This document shows positions 53,573 to 62,455 of a stretch of 64,000 nt of DNA, one piece after another. The number at the start of each line of letters is the position of its first letter. Positions within the stretch are counted from its first letter, which is position 1. The translations under genes and the position numbers were made by a program. A model generated the notes under the pieces. That model did not search any database. It was not told where the DNA came from and saw nothing but the letters and a program-made list of their open reading frames with translations. Origin of the DNA: Bacteroidota bacterium (GTDB lineage: Bacteria > Bacteroidota > Bacteroidia > UKL13-3); the NCBI GenBank assembly GCA_027491355.1, contig JAIXWI010000031.1, forward strand, positions 58,830 to 122,829. Reading direction: 5' to 3'.

Positions 53573-55378
53573 ATGCAGAATATTAGAAACATAGCAATTA
53601 TTGCACACGTTGACCATGGTAAAACTACTTTGGTTGACAAAATTTTACTTCAGACCAAATTGTTCAGAGAGAACCAACAGGCTGGGGAATTGATCTTAGA
53701 CAACAATGACCTTGAAAGAGAAAGAGGAATTACCATTCTTTCTAAGAATGTATCAGTAAGATACAAAGACTACAAAATCAATATCATTGACACTCCTGGT
53801 CACGCCGATTTTGGAGGTGAAGTAGAAAGGGTGTTGAACATGGCTGATGGTGTTTTGTTATTGGTTGATGCTTTTGAAGGACCAATGCCACAAACACGTT
53901 TTGTTTTGCATAAAGCTTTGTCATTGGGTAAAAAGCCTATTGTAGTTATCAACAAAGTTGACAAACCAAATTGCAGACCAGATGAGGTACACGATGCAGT
54001 TTTTGATTTGTTCTTTAACTTGGATGCTACCGAAGAACAATTGGATTTCCATACCATTTATGGTTCTTCTAAAATGGGATGGATGAGCAGAGATTGGAAC
54101 CAACCAACAGAAGATTTTACAGCCTTATTGGACGATATCATTACACAAATTCCAGCACCTCATGTAGAGGAGGGTAATTTACAAATGCAAATCACTTCAT
54201 TGGATTATTCTTCATTTACCGGAAGAATTGCCATTGGCAGGTTGTTAAGAGGTTCTTTAAAAGTAAACCAACCGGTGAGTTTGGTTAAACGTGATGGAAA
54301 AATCCAAAAGTCTAGGATCAAGGAATTGTATGTTTTTGAAGGTTTGGGTCGCATTAAAGTAGAAGAAGTTTTACCTGGTGAAATATGTGCAGTATTTGGA
54401 ATTGAAGGATTTGAGATTGGTGATACCATTGCTGATTTTGAAAATCCTGAAGGTTTGAAACCCATTTCAATTGATGAGCCAACAATGAGCATGTTATTTA
54501 CCATTAATAACTCTCCATTTTTTGGTAAAGAAGGGAAATTTGTTACCTCAAGACACGTTCGTGAGCGTTTAGAAAAAGAAACAGAGAAGAACCTTGCCAT
54601 GAAATTGGAAGATACCGACTCTCCAGATTCAATTATTGTATATGGTAGAGGTATTTTGCATTTGTCTATCTTAATCGAAACCATGCGCCGCGAAGGGTAT
54701 GAGTTAGCAGTTGGCCAACCAAGAGTAATTGTAAAAGAAATTGATGGGCAAAAATGTGAGCCAGTAGAAATTTTAACGGTTGATACTCCTGAAGAAACAG
54801 CAGGTAAAGTGATTGAATTGGTGAGTCAACGTAAAGGTGAATTATTGGTAATGGAGCCTAAAGGCGATTTACAACACTTAGAATTCAGCATTCCTTCAAG
54901 AGGAATCATCGGGTTAAGAAACAATGTTTTAACAGCAACTGCCGGAGAAGCAATCATGGCACATAGATTCAAGGCTTATGAGCCTTGGAAAGGTTCAATA
55001 CCATCAAGAATGGCCGGCGTTTTGATCAGTGGTGACAAAGGTGCTGTTACTGGATATGCATTGGATAAATTGCAAGACAGGGGACGTTTCTTTATCGAAC
55101 CAGGTGATGAAGTTTATGAAGGTCAAATTGTAGGTGAGAACATCAGACCAGATGACATGGTATTGAACGTAGTTAGAGCCAAGCAATTAACCAACTTCAG
55201 GGCTGCAGGTAGTGATGATAACGTTAAAATTCAACCTAAAACCAACTTTTCATTAGAAGAATGTATGGAATACATTCAGGGAGATGAACTCGTTGAAATT
55301 ACACCTAAAACGTTGCGTTTACGTAAAATCTACTTAGATGAAAACGACCGCAAACGCATGAAAAATGCCACTGCTTAA
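53573..55378 (+). CDS. typA: ribosome-associated GTPase TypA/BipA
   Basis: Translation-factor-like GTPase that assists ribosome assembly at low temperature and stress responses. G1 AHVDHGKTT, switch I RERGITILSK, G3 DTPGHADFGGE, G4 NKVDKPN are all present, then beta barrel, EF-G-like domains and the TypA-specific C-terminal domain (KLQDRGRFFIEPGDEVYEGQIVGE). Start ATG 53573 gives MQNIRNIAIIAHVDHGK and 601 residues; the frame opens to 53537. Ends before a strong terminator. Confidence 0.97.
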   Translation: MQNIRNIAIIAHVDHGKTTLVDKILLQTKLFRENQQAGELILDNNDLERERGITILSKNVSVRYKDYKINIIDTPGHADFGGEVERVLNMADGVLLLVDAFEGPMPQTRFVLHKALSLGKKPIVVINKVDKPNCRPDEVHDAVFDLFFNLDATEEQLDFHTIYGSSKMGWMSRDWNQPTEDFTALLDDIITQIPAPHVEEGNLQMQITSLDYSSFTGRIAIGRLLRGSLKVNQPVSLVKRDGKIQKSRIKELYVFEGLGRIKVEEVLPGEICAVFGIEGFEIGDTIADFENPEGLKPISIDEPTMSMLFTINNSPFFGKEGKFVTSRHVRERLEKETEKNLAMKLEDTDSPDSIIVYGRGILHLSILIETMRREGYELAVGQPRVIVKEIDGQKCEPVEILTVDTPEETAGKVIELVSQRKGELLVMEPKGDLQHLEFSIPSRGIIGLRNNVLTATAGEAIMAHRFKAYEPWKGSIPSRMAGVLISGDKGAVTGYALDKLQDRGRFFIEPGDEVYEGQIVGENIRPDDMVLNVVRAKQLTNFRAAGSDDNVKIQPKTNFSLEECMEYIQGDELVEITPKTLRLRKIYLDENDRKRMKNATA

Positions 55379-55402
55379 ATTAAATTTTTGATTGAGTTAT
55401 AC

Positions 55403-55428
55403 AAAAAACCCGCTTAGGCGGGTTTTTT
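55403..55428 (+). terminator. rho-independent terminator after typA
   Basis: AAAAAACCCGC (55403-55413), loop TTAG, GCGGGTTTTTT (55418-55428), a perfect 11-bp stem with a T-run. Confidence 0.9.
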
Positions 55429-55518
55429 GATGCTCAATTGTTAATACTTGTCTGAAATTTAAAAGTATTGGGCAGAAAGTGTGTATAAGCAAGTATATTC
55501 ATTCTGTATTTTGCCCCA

Positions 55519-56565
55519 ATGTTTAATTTCCAAAACAGTATTTTAGAAAAACTCATTGTTCATAGAGTAGGAAACACTGAAGAGACACATTTGATCAAGC
55601 TTTCAAAAGCTGAAATTGACTTGTCAGACGCATATTTTAAAAGTGTTTTGTTGCATTTTTTTACCAAAGGCTTGGTTCAAGAAGAAATTCATCATTTTAC
55701 ATCTACCAACGGAGACTTGAAGCTCAATCCAGTTTATACTTTTGTAAAAGAGTTATTTACAGAGCAATCTTCTTTTCAATTCCAATCCATTCAAATAGCC
55801 AATGCGCTTTTGCAGCAATCCACCCACAGTAAAATAAAAGGTGGTGATTTTTTCATTGCTCAATTGAGTAATGTTGGGTTTGAAGGCAAAGAACTTCAAG
55901 GACTAGGTTTGTTTAAAACAGAAACAAAATTGGAGTTTGTCAAGACCCAAGAAATGAAAACGGGTATAGAGATTGCAATGGATGAAGGTTTCATACCTGA
56001 AAAAATAGACAAAGCCTGTTTCATTCTAGATACTGAAGCTGCTGATGGTTACAGAATCATTGTATATGACAAATCAAATCAAAACACAGAGGCCAAATAT
56101 TGGAAAAATCAGTTTTTGAACATAGAGCCGGTAAAAGACAATTACCACCATACTGTTCAATTTATGGACATTACCAAAGCATTTGTTCAGCACCAGCTTC
56201 CCAAAGAATTTGAGGTTTCAAAAGCAGAACAAATAGATTTATTAAACAGGTCAGTTTCATTTTTTAAAACAGAAGAAACATTCAACAAAGACCATTTCGA
56301 GCAAGCTGTTTTGCAGGACAGCAGCCTCATTGATTCTTTTAGAGGTTTCAACCATCAATATGCACAAGAGCACGACATAGAGCCAATATCAACTTTCGAA
56401 ATATCAGGTACCGCAGTAAAAAAACAAGCAAGAACTTTTAAATCAATATTGAAGTTAGACAAAAACTTCCATGTTTATATTCATGGCAACAGAGAACTCA
56501 TTGAAAAAGGGGTGGACCCAGATGGTAGAAAATATTATAAAATTTATTTCAATGAAGAAAATTAA
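55519..56565 (+). CDS. nucleoid-associated protein NdpA/YejK family
   Basis: A 348-residue protein matching the NdpA family throughout: ILEKLIVHRVGNTEETHLIKLSKAEIDLSDAYFKSVLLHFF at the start and the central region around DYFIAQLSNVGFEGKELQG. The family associates with the nucleoid, but its exact function is unclear. Preceded by a TATTTTG box 5 bases upstream and followed by a hairpin with a T-rich tail. It stands alone between typA and an orphan regulator. Confidence 0.8.
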   Translation: MFNFQNSILEKLIVHRVGNTEETHLIKLSKAEIDLSDAYFKSVLLHFFTKGLVQEEIHHFTSTNGDLKLNPVYTFVKELFTEQSSFQFQSIQIANALLQQSTHSKIKGGDFFIAQLSNVGFEGKELQGLGLFKTETKLEFVKTQEMKTGIEIAMDEGFIPEKIDKACFILDTEAADGYRIIVYDKSNQNTEAKYWKNQFLNIEPVKDNYHHTVQFMDITKAFVQHQLPKEFEVSKAEQIDLLNRSVSFFKTEETFNKDHFEQAVLQDSSLIDSFRGFNHQYAQEHDIEPISTFEISGTAVKKQARTFKSILKLDKNFHVYIHGNRELIEKGVDPDGRKYYKIYFNEEN

Positions 56566-56607
56566 AGGGCCAATGAATAGGGTAGTCATTTATCGGCTCT
56601 TTAATTT
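56562..56607 (+). terminator. likely terminator after ndpA-like gene
   Basis: TTAAAGGGCC (56562-56571) pairs with GGCTCTTTAA (56595-56604), with one G-T wobble, around a loop that itself can pair AATGA with TCATT. A short T-run follows. Confidence 0.55.
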
Positions 56608-56928
56608 CTATAACAATTATAGTTGATAGGATTGGCTAGATCTTCATAGAAAATGTTTTGAAGAATGAACAAGCTTATTCGTTTTTTATTGTTTGAGTTT
56701 TCATTTTTAAGTTACAGGTTTTGAGCTTATTGAGTTTATTTTTATCTACTACATTTGTAGTAGAATTTTCTTTTAAAATAGGTCTATTTTCACGCTTTTA
56801 AATTGCTAAAAATCATATAAAAAATCAGGATGTTGTATTCCATCATAACGTACAATTTAAATGCAAATGCTTTTTTTGGTTTGATGTAGATTTAAAAATT
56901 AGTAAATTAAACGGGAACGCAATAACAT
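56566..56928. other. 363-base gap upstream of the response regulator gene
   Basis: It contains the hairpin 56562-56607, a promoter-like site 56730-56757, and dyads at 56745-56764 and 56775-56790. No convincing gene: the only ATG frames are under 20 codons. Confidence 0.7.
56730..56764 (+). promoter_or_regulatory. candidate promoter with palindromic operator, upstream of the response regulator gene
   Basis: TTG at 56730-56732, spacer of 17, TACATTTG at 56750-56757: a full match to the Bacteroidota promoter pattern. The -7 box lies inside a palindrome, TCTACTACA-TT-TGTAGTAGA (56745-56764). The symmetric overlap suggests a regulator binds there, perhaps the encoded response regulator itself. 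A leader of about 165 bases would follow, starting with a second dyad (AAAATAG-GT-CTATTTT, 56775-56790). Confidence 0.55.
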
Positions 56929-57606
56929 ATGAAAAGAACATTCAATATTGCCATCATTGATGACCATTTTGCTATTAGAGACGGTTACAAGTTTTGTGCA
57001 GAGAAAATTCCTTTTATTAAAATCGTAGATACTTTTGAATCTTTTGTGTTGTTTGAACAATCTCAACAAGTGTATGACTTAATTTTGTTAGATATAGAGT
57101 TAAAAAATAGCAATGGGTTGGATAGTTGCAAAGCATACAAACAAGCTGGAAATTCAACTAAAATTATCATACTTTCTTCCTATCACGAAGAACCCTTTAT
57201 TGTGGAGGCATATAAGAATCAAGCGGATGGCTATTTGTTCAAAGATGCGCCCTTTGAAGAAGTATTGTTAGCATTTGAAAAGGTGTTGTTGAAAGGAGAT
57301 AAACACTTCAATTTAGAAGCCATTGAGACACTTTTTAAGCACCATGAAAACGAGAAAAAGACTTCCAAATTGGCACAAGTAAAAATAACAAAGCGAGAGG
57401 CTGAGATTATTCATTTAATTTGTGAAGGTTTCTCTAATAAAGAAATAAGTGAAACCATTCACAGAAGTGTTACCACAGTGTCTAAGCACCGTTACAATAT
57501 CATGCAAAAATTTGGATTCCATAAAAGCATTGAATTGGTAAATTTTGCAATAGAAAGGGGTATATTTAAAGTTAAAAGAATTGTAAAAAAATCAAACCTA
57601 TCATGA
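56929..57606 (+). CDS. LuxR/NarL-type response regulator, coupled to a hydrolase
   Basis: Receiver domain with D11-D12, phosphoacceptor D55 (LLDIELKNSNG) and Lys in YLFKDA; then a LuxR-type helix-turn-helix (ITKREAEIIHLICEGFSNKEISETIHRSVTTVSKHRYNIMQKFGF). No histidine kinase is adjacent. The hydrolase gene starts inside its stop codon (4-base overlap), so the regulator and enzyme are made together. Preceded by a palindromic promoter-like site. Confidence 0.88.
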   Translation: MKRTFNIAIIDDHFAIRDGYKFCAEKIPFIKIVDTFESFVLFEQSQQVYDLILLDIELKNSNGLDSCKAYKQAGNSTKIIILSSYHEEPFIVEAYKNQADGYLFKDAPFEEVLLAFEKVLLKGDKHFNLEAIETLFKHHENEKKTSKLAQVKITKREAEIIHLICEGFSNKEISETIHRSVTTVSKHRYNIMQKFGFHKSIELVNFAIERGIFKVKRIVKKSNLS

Positions 57607-58592
57607 AAAAATCAGCTTACTTTTTGCTCATCATACCTGTGTTGTTGTTGTTCTATTTTTCAGGCCCAAAACCATCAGATGAATTAATTGAAACCACATT
57701 ACCCAGTTATCCATCAAATTTAAATGAGTTGCAGACGCTGCTGTTATCAAAAGAAAATACTCAAAAGCTGAAGCCAGGCAACCAGGCTCAAATGGTATGG
57801 GCAGACCCTACTCCACAAAAAACAAAATATGTAATTTTATATTTACACGGATTTGGAGCTTGTGCTTATGAAGGTATGCCAATTCATCAAGAAATTGCTA
57901 AAAAGTACCATGCCAATTTGTATTTGTCTCGATTGGCTTTCCAGGGAATAGACACCTCCAATGCAATGTATTTCTTAAACATGAATAACCTGTGGCAATC
58001 TGCTATAGAGGCTTACGCAATGGCAAAGCAAATGGGTGATTCTGTTGTTATCATGAGTACCTCAACTGGCTCTACTTTGGCATTGATGTTGGCCGCAAGG
58101 TATCCAGAAATTAAAGGCTTGATCAATTATTCTCCTAATATACGCCTCAAAGATCCATTGGCTTTTCTATTAGACAATCCATGGGGGTTGCACATTGCCA
58201 GATTGGTTATTGGAGCCGATTCATTCAATTATCAATTGGATGCAGAATTTAGCAAATATTGGTACTGTGCTTACAGGTTAGAGTCTGTTGTTCAGCTTGA
58301 AAGATTGTTGGAAACTCAGATGGTTCCTGAAACGTTTAAAAAAGTAAATCAACCCGTATTGAACTTGTATTATTACAAAGATGAAAACCACCAAGACCAA
58401 ATGGTCAATGTAGAAAAAATTAAATGGATGCATGGGTTGTTGGCAACGCCCGAAACTAAAAAGCGCATTTTTAATGTAGAAAATGCAGGAGACCACATAC
58501 TTGCAAATCCAATTCGCTCCAAAGACATCCAAACAGTTTTCAATCAAACCAGTTCATTTTGTGATGAAATTTTAGGTCTAAAAGCATATTAA
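57603..58592 (+). CDS. membrane-anchored alpha/beta-hydrolase
   Basis: N-terminal hydrophobic segment (about 4-19) anchors it or is a signal. Alpha/beta-hydrolase core: oxyanion region YLHGFGACAYEGM, nucleophile elbow in MSTSTGSTLALML (S-T-S-T-G-S, a variant of G-x-S-x-G lacking the first Gly), acid in YYKDENHQD, and catalytic His in AGDHILANP. Substrate unknown; a lipid or ester is likely. It overlaps the response regulator by 4 bases and ends 150 bases before pyrG. Confidence 0.82.
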   Translation: MKKSAYFLLIIPVLLLFYFSGPKPSDELIETTLPSYPSNLNELQTLLLSKENTQKLKPGNQAQMVWADPTPQKTKYVILYLHGFGACAYEGMPIHQEIAKKYHANLYLSRLAFQGIDTSNAMYFLNMNNLWQSAIEAYAMAKQMGDSVVIMSTSTGSTLALMLAARYPEIKGLINYSPNIRLKDPLAFLLDNPWGLHIARLVIGADSFNYQLDAEFSKYWYCAYRLESVVQLERLLETQMVPETFKKVNQPVLNLYYYKDENHQDQMVNVEKIKWMHGLLATPETKKRIFNVENAGDHILANPIRSKDIQTVFNQTSSFCDEILGLKAY

Positions 58593-58658
58593 CAAAATAT
58601 GTTCAAAAAATATTGAAAACCTCTTTCAACAGTACTGAAGAAAAAGCAGTTTAATGCT

Positions 58659-58666
58659 TAATTTTG
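58659..58666 (+). promoter_or_regulatory. TAnnTTTG -7 box upstream of pyrG
   Basis: TAATTTTG, an exact consensus match, 76 bases before the pyrG ATG. The leader that would follow contains dyads AATGAC-ACCC-GTCATT (58706-58721) and TTGTG-CTC-CACAA (within 58685-58698). Confidence 0.4.
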
Positions 58667-58742
58667 CATCCCGTACAGTAACAATTGTGCTCCACAAACT
58701 GTTATAATGACACCCGTCATTTCAGGAGATTAAACCTAGATT

Positions 58743-60362
58743 ATGAGCGCAAAATATATATTTGTTACAGGGGGTGTAACCTCTTCACTTGGAAAAGGAA
58801 TCATTGGGGCATCATTGGCTAAATTGTTACAAGCCAGAGGATATTCTGTCACCATTCAAAAATTAGATCCTTATATCAATGTTGATCCAGGAACTTTAAA
58901 TCCTTACGAACATGGAGAATGTTATGTAACTGAAGATGGAGCAGAAACAGATTTAGACCTAGGTCATTATGAAAGGTTTTTAAACGCGCCTACCTCTCAA
59001 GCAAACAACGTAACCACAGGCAGAATATACCAGCATGTTATCAACCAAGAAAGACAAGGCGCTTATTTGGGTAAAACAGTTCAGGTGATTCCGCATATCA
59101 CGGATGAAATTAAAAGAAGGATCAGGTTATTAGAAGAAACCGGAAAATATGAAATCATCATCACTGAAATAGGTGGAACTGTAGGTGACATTGAGTCTTT
59201 ACCATACATTGAGGCTGTGAGACAATTGCTTTGGGAGTTAAAAGAAGAAGATGCGTTGGTGATTCATTTAACCCTTTTGCCTTATTTGAGTTCAACCCAT
59301 GAATTGAAAACAAAGCCTACCCAACACAGTGTCAAAACATTGTTAGAGTCAGGTGTTCAACCCGATATTTTAGTATGCAGAACAGAGCATTCTATTACCA
59401 AAGAAATGCGTAAAAAAATTGCATTGTTTTGTAATGTAGATGCCAATGCGGTTATTGAAGCTTTAGATGTACCAACTATTTACGATGTTCCTTTGATGAT
59501 GTTGAAGGAAAAATTAGATAAAACTGTATTGAGTAAATTGAAGCTCTCTGCTAAAAATGAACCAGATTTAGAATCATGGAAGAACTTTTTAGTCAGGCAT
59601 AAAAATCCTAAAAATGAAGTAAGAATTGGTTTGGTAGGAAAATATGTTGAATTGCCAGATGCATACAAATCAATCATAGAAGCTTTTATTCACGCAGGTG
59701 CAAAAAATGAAGCAAGAGTTCGCATTCAATATATTCACAGCGAACTCATAGCTGAAGACAATGTGGCCCAAAAATTGGCTGATATTGATGGTTTATTGGT
59801 TGCACCAGGTTTCGGAGACAGAGGCATTGAAGGCAAAATCATTGCCATCAAATATGCCAGAGAAAACAATTTGCCATTTTTTGGAATTTGCTTAGGCATG
59901 CAAATGGCTGTCATTGAATTTGCAAGAAATGTCATTGGTTGGAAAGATGCCCACAGCACGGAAATGAATCCTAAAACCAAACACCCGGTCATTGATATGA
60001 TGCCAGATCAAAAGAAAATTACGGCAAAGGGTGGTACCATGCGTTTGGGAGCATATGCATGCGAAATACAAAAAGATTCCATTGCATACAAAGCTTATGA
60101 AAAAACAAAAGTAACCGAAAGGCACAGACACCGTTTTGAGTTCAATAATAAGTACCTACAAGAGTTTGAAAAAGCTGGTTTACACATCAGTGGCATCAAC
60201 CCAGAAACCAAATTGGCTGAAATAGTTGAACTCAAGAAACATCCTTATTTTGTGGCTGTTCAATTTCACCCAGAATACAAGAGTACGGTTTTGAATCCAC
60301 ATCCGCTTTTTATCCGTTTTGTAAAAGCAGCCGTTGATTACAGTTTAAATATACTTAAATAG
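58743..60362 (+). CDS. pyrG: CTP synthase
   Basis: Aminates UTP to CTP with glutamine as nitrogen source. The synthetase domain has YIFVTGGVTSSLGKG, LGHYERFL and the GxxGGT-like GGTVGDIES. The glutaminase domain (about 290-539) carries the Cys nucleophile in FGICLGMQMA and the His-Glu in FHPEYKST. Length 539 is usual. Followed after 51 bases by yidC. The 5' leader contains short dyads that could be regulatory. Confidence 0.97.
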   Translation: MSAKYIFVTGGVTSSLGKGIIGASLAKLLQARGYSVTIQKLDPYINVDPGTLNPYEHGECYVTEDGAETDLDLGHYERFLNAPTSQANNVTTGRIYQHVINQERQGAYLGKTVQVIPHITDEIKRRIRLLEETGKYEIIITEIGGTVGDIESLPYIEAVRQLLWELKEEDALVIHLTLLPYLSSTHELKTKPTQHSVKTLLESGVQPDILVCRTEHSITKEMRKKIALFCNVDANAVIEALDVPTIYDVPLMMLKEKLDKTVLSKLKLSAKNEPDLESWKNFLVRHKNPKNEVRIGLVGKYVELPDAYKSIIEAFIHAGAKNEARVRIQYIHSELIAEDNVAQKLADIDGLLVAPGFGDRGIEGKIIAIKYARENNLPFFGICLGMQMAVIEFARNVIGWKDAHSTEMNPKTKHPVIDMMPDQKKITAKGGTMRLGAYACEIQKDSIAYKAYEKTKVTERHRHRFEFNNKYLQEFEKAGLHISGINPETKLAEIVELKKHPYFVAVQFHPEYKSTVLNPHPLFIRFVKAAVDYSLNILK

Positions 60363-60413
60363 TATTTTTCAAGGCTATTAATCGTATTTTCGTCACGTTT
60401 TTAAAATATACCA

Positions 60414-62228
60414 ATGGATAGAAATTCAATCATTGGCATGGTATTGATATTTGTCATATTAATTTCCTTTGCCTACATCAATCAGCCATCTCAAGCAGAA
60501 ATAGATGCGCTCAAACAAAAACAAGATTCAATTGCACTTGTCAATCGTCAGGCAGATAGTATCAACCAAGTTCAGTCAGCACAAACAAAAACAGTTAACC
60601 CTGTTGTAAAAGATACCAATGCCATCAATAACCAATTTGGTGATTTTGCTCAGTTTGCAACTGGAACGGATGCAATAGCCACTTTTGAGAATGAACAAGT
60701 TAAAGTGTCATTTACCAACAAAGGAGGTAGAATTTACAAAGTTGAATTGAAGAATTACAAGCGTTCAGATGGCAGTCCATTGGTATTACTGGATGGCAAT
60801 TCAAGCAATTTTGCTTACCAATTTCCAACCGGACAATCAAAAGCAATCAGTTCTGACGAATTGTATTATACTTTAAAACAAGGTGCAGATGCGCAACACA
60901 TTGTTTATGTCTTAGACTTAGGAAATGGCAAAAGCATTGAACACCAGTACGATTTAAGCGACAATGATTTCAGGGTTAAGTTCAAGCTGCAATTAAATGG
61001 TATGGAAACAGTCATTGCTCCCAACACCAATTTTATTGATGTAAACTGGACCCAACAATTGCTTCAACAAGAAAAAACACAAGAAGCTGAAGAAAGAACA
61101 AGTACCATTTACTACAGGTATGCCGATGATGAACCTGATTATTTATCAGAAGCCAAAGATTTAAAAGAAGACCTCAAAACACCCATTCAATGGGTTTCAT
61201 TCAAACAACAATACTTTAACTCATCATTGGTAGCTGATAAACCTTTTACAGAAGGTGTGGTTGAAACCAAAAAAGATGAAAAGAAAGAAAAGGTAAAATT
61301 CATGCGTGCCAATTTAATTCTTCCGTTTAACCACGGAAACAATGAAAGCCACTCATTCTTCTTTTATTTTGGCCCTAATCACTACAAAACCCTTCAACAA
61401 TACAATGTACAACTCGAAAAAGTAGTACCAATGGGTTGGGGTATTTTTGGATGGGTAAATAAATACCTCACAGTAAATGTATTTTATTGGTTGGGTCAGT
61501 TCCTAAGCAATTTTGGGATCATTATTTTCCTCTTGACTTTAATTGTCAAAACCATTTTGTTTCCGTTGGTATACAAATCTTATTTGTCATCGGCTAAAAT
61601 GAGGGTCTTGAAGCCAGAAATGGACATCATCAAAGAAAAGTATGGCAATGACATGGCCAAGTTGCAACAAGAAAATATGAAATTGTACCGCAAGGCAGGT
61701 GTAAACCCAATGGGTGGATGTGTGCCGGTATTGCTTCAAATGCCAATTTTGATTGCCATGTTCCAGTTCTTCCCAAGTGCTTTTGAACTCAGACAACAAT
61801 CTTTCTTATGGGCAACCGATTTATCAACCTATGACAGCATTTTTAGTTTGCCTTTTAATATACCTTTTTATGGCGACCACGTGAGTTTGTTTACTTTGTT
61901 AATGACTGCTTCAACATTGGTTTATACCGTTTACAATAACCAAATGACAGGTGTAACAGGTCAAATGAAATATTTGAGTTATATCATGCCAATCATGTTC
62001 TTAGGATTCTTTAACAGCTATTCTTCTGGTTTAACCTATTACTACTTTGTATCTAATTTGTTTACCATTGGCCAACAATTGTTGATCCGTAGCTTTGTGG
62101 ACGAGAAATCTATTCACAGACAAGTAGAAGAAAACAAAAACAAGCCTGTTACCAAATCTAAGCTCCAAGTTAAATTAGAGGAGATGGCAAGAAAAAGAGG
62201 CATTGACCCAGATAAGTTGAACAAGTAA
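60414..62228 (+). CDS. yidC: membrane protein insertase YidC
   Basis: Inserts proteins into the inner membrane with or without Sec. An N-terminal hydrophobic segment (about 5-21), a large periplasmic beta domain (about 70-330), then the conserved helical core with VNVFYWLGQFLSNFGIIIFLLTLIVKTILFPLVYKSY, LYRKAGVNPMGGCVPVLLQMPILIAMFQFFP and FNSYSSGLTYYYFVSN. The C-terminus is basic (KRGIDPDKLNK). Length 604 fits Gram-negative YidC. Followed by a strong terminator. Confidence 0.96.
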   Translation: MDRNSIIGMVLIFVILISFAYINQPSQAEIDALKQKQDSIALVNRQADSINQVQSAQTKTVNPVVKDTNAINNQFGDFAQFATGTDAIATFENEQVKVSFTNKGGRIYKVELKNYKRSDGSPLVLLDGNSSNFAYQFPTGQSKAISSDELYYTLKQGADAQHIVYVLDLGNGKSIEHQYDLSDNDFRVKFKLQLNGMETVIAPNTNFIDVNWTQQLLQQEKTQEAEERTSTIYYRYADDEPDYLSEAKDLKEDLKTPIQWVSFKQQYFNSSLVADKPFTEGVVETKKDEKKEKVKFMRANLILPFNHGNNESHSFFFYFGPNHYKTLQQYNVQLEKVVPMGWGIFGWVNKYLTVNVFYWLGQFLSNFGIIIFLLTLIVKTILFPLVYKSYLSSAKMRVLKPEMDIIKEKYGNDMAKLQQENMKLYRKAGVNPMGGCVPVLLQMPILIAMFQFFPSAFELRQQSFLWATDLSTYDSIFSLPFNIPFYGDHVSLFTLLMTASTLVYTVYNNQMTGVTGQMKYLSYIMPIMFLGFFNSYSSGLTYYYFVSNLFTIGQQLLIRSFVDEKSIHRQVEENKNKPVTKSKLQVKLEEMARKRGIDPDKLNK

Positions 62229-62248
62229 GCGCTAAAAGTAAGTATCAA

Positions 62249-62287
62249 AAAAAATCCCATTGAGTGGCTTGCTCAATGGGATTTTTT
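62249..62287 (+). terminator. rho-independent terminator after yidC
   Basis: AAAAAATCCCATTGAG (62249-62264), loop TGGCTTG, CTCAATGGGATTTTTT (62272-62287), a perfect 16-bp stem. It could also end transcripts arriving from the minus-strand flavin reductase gene. Confidence 0.92.
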
Positions 62288-62455
62288 GTATAAACAAAAT
62301 GAAAATGATACTTATTTACTAGACAGAACCATGCCAAAAGAAAAACGTGTATTTACAATTTGTTTAAAATGTTGTTTTACAGTGTTTTAATTATTTATGC
62401 ATGAGGCTGTAGCTTACAATGTGTTTGTTTTTGTATACAGCCTGTATGTAAAAAA

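Noticed and set aside
54205..54684. 159-codon open frame antisense to typA
   Set aside because: Long antisense frames arise readily from Bacteroidota codon usage; typA on the opposite strand is complete with all GTPase motifs.
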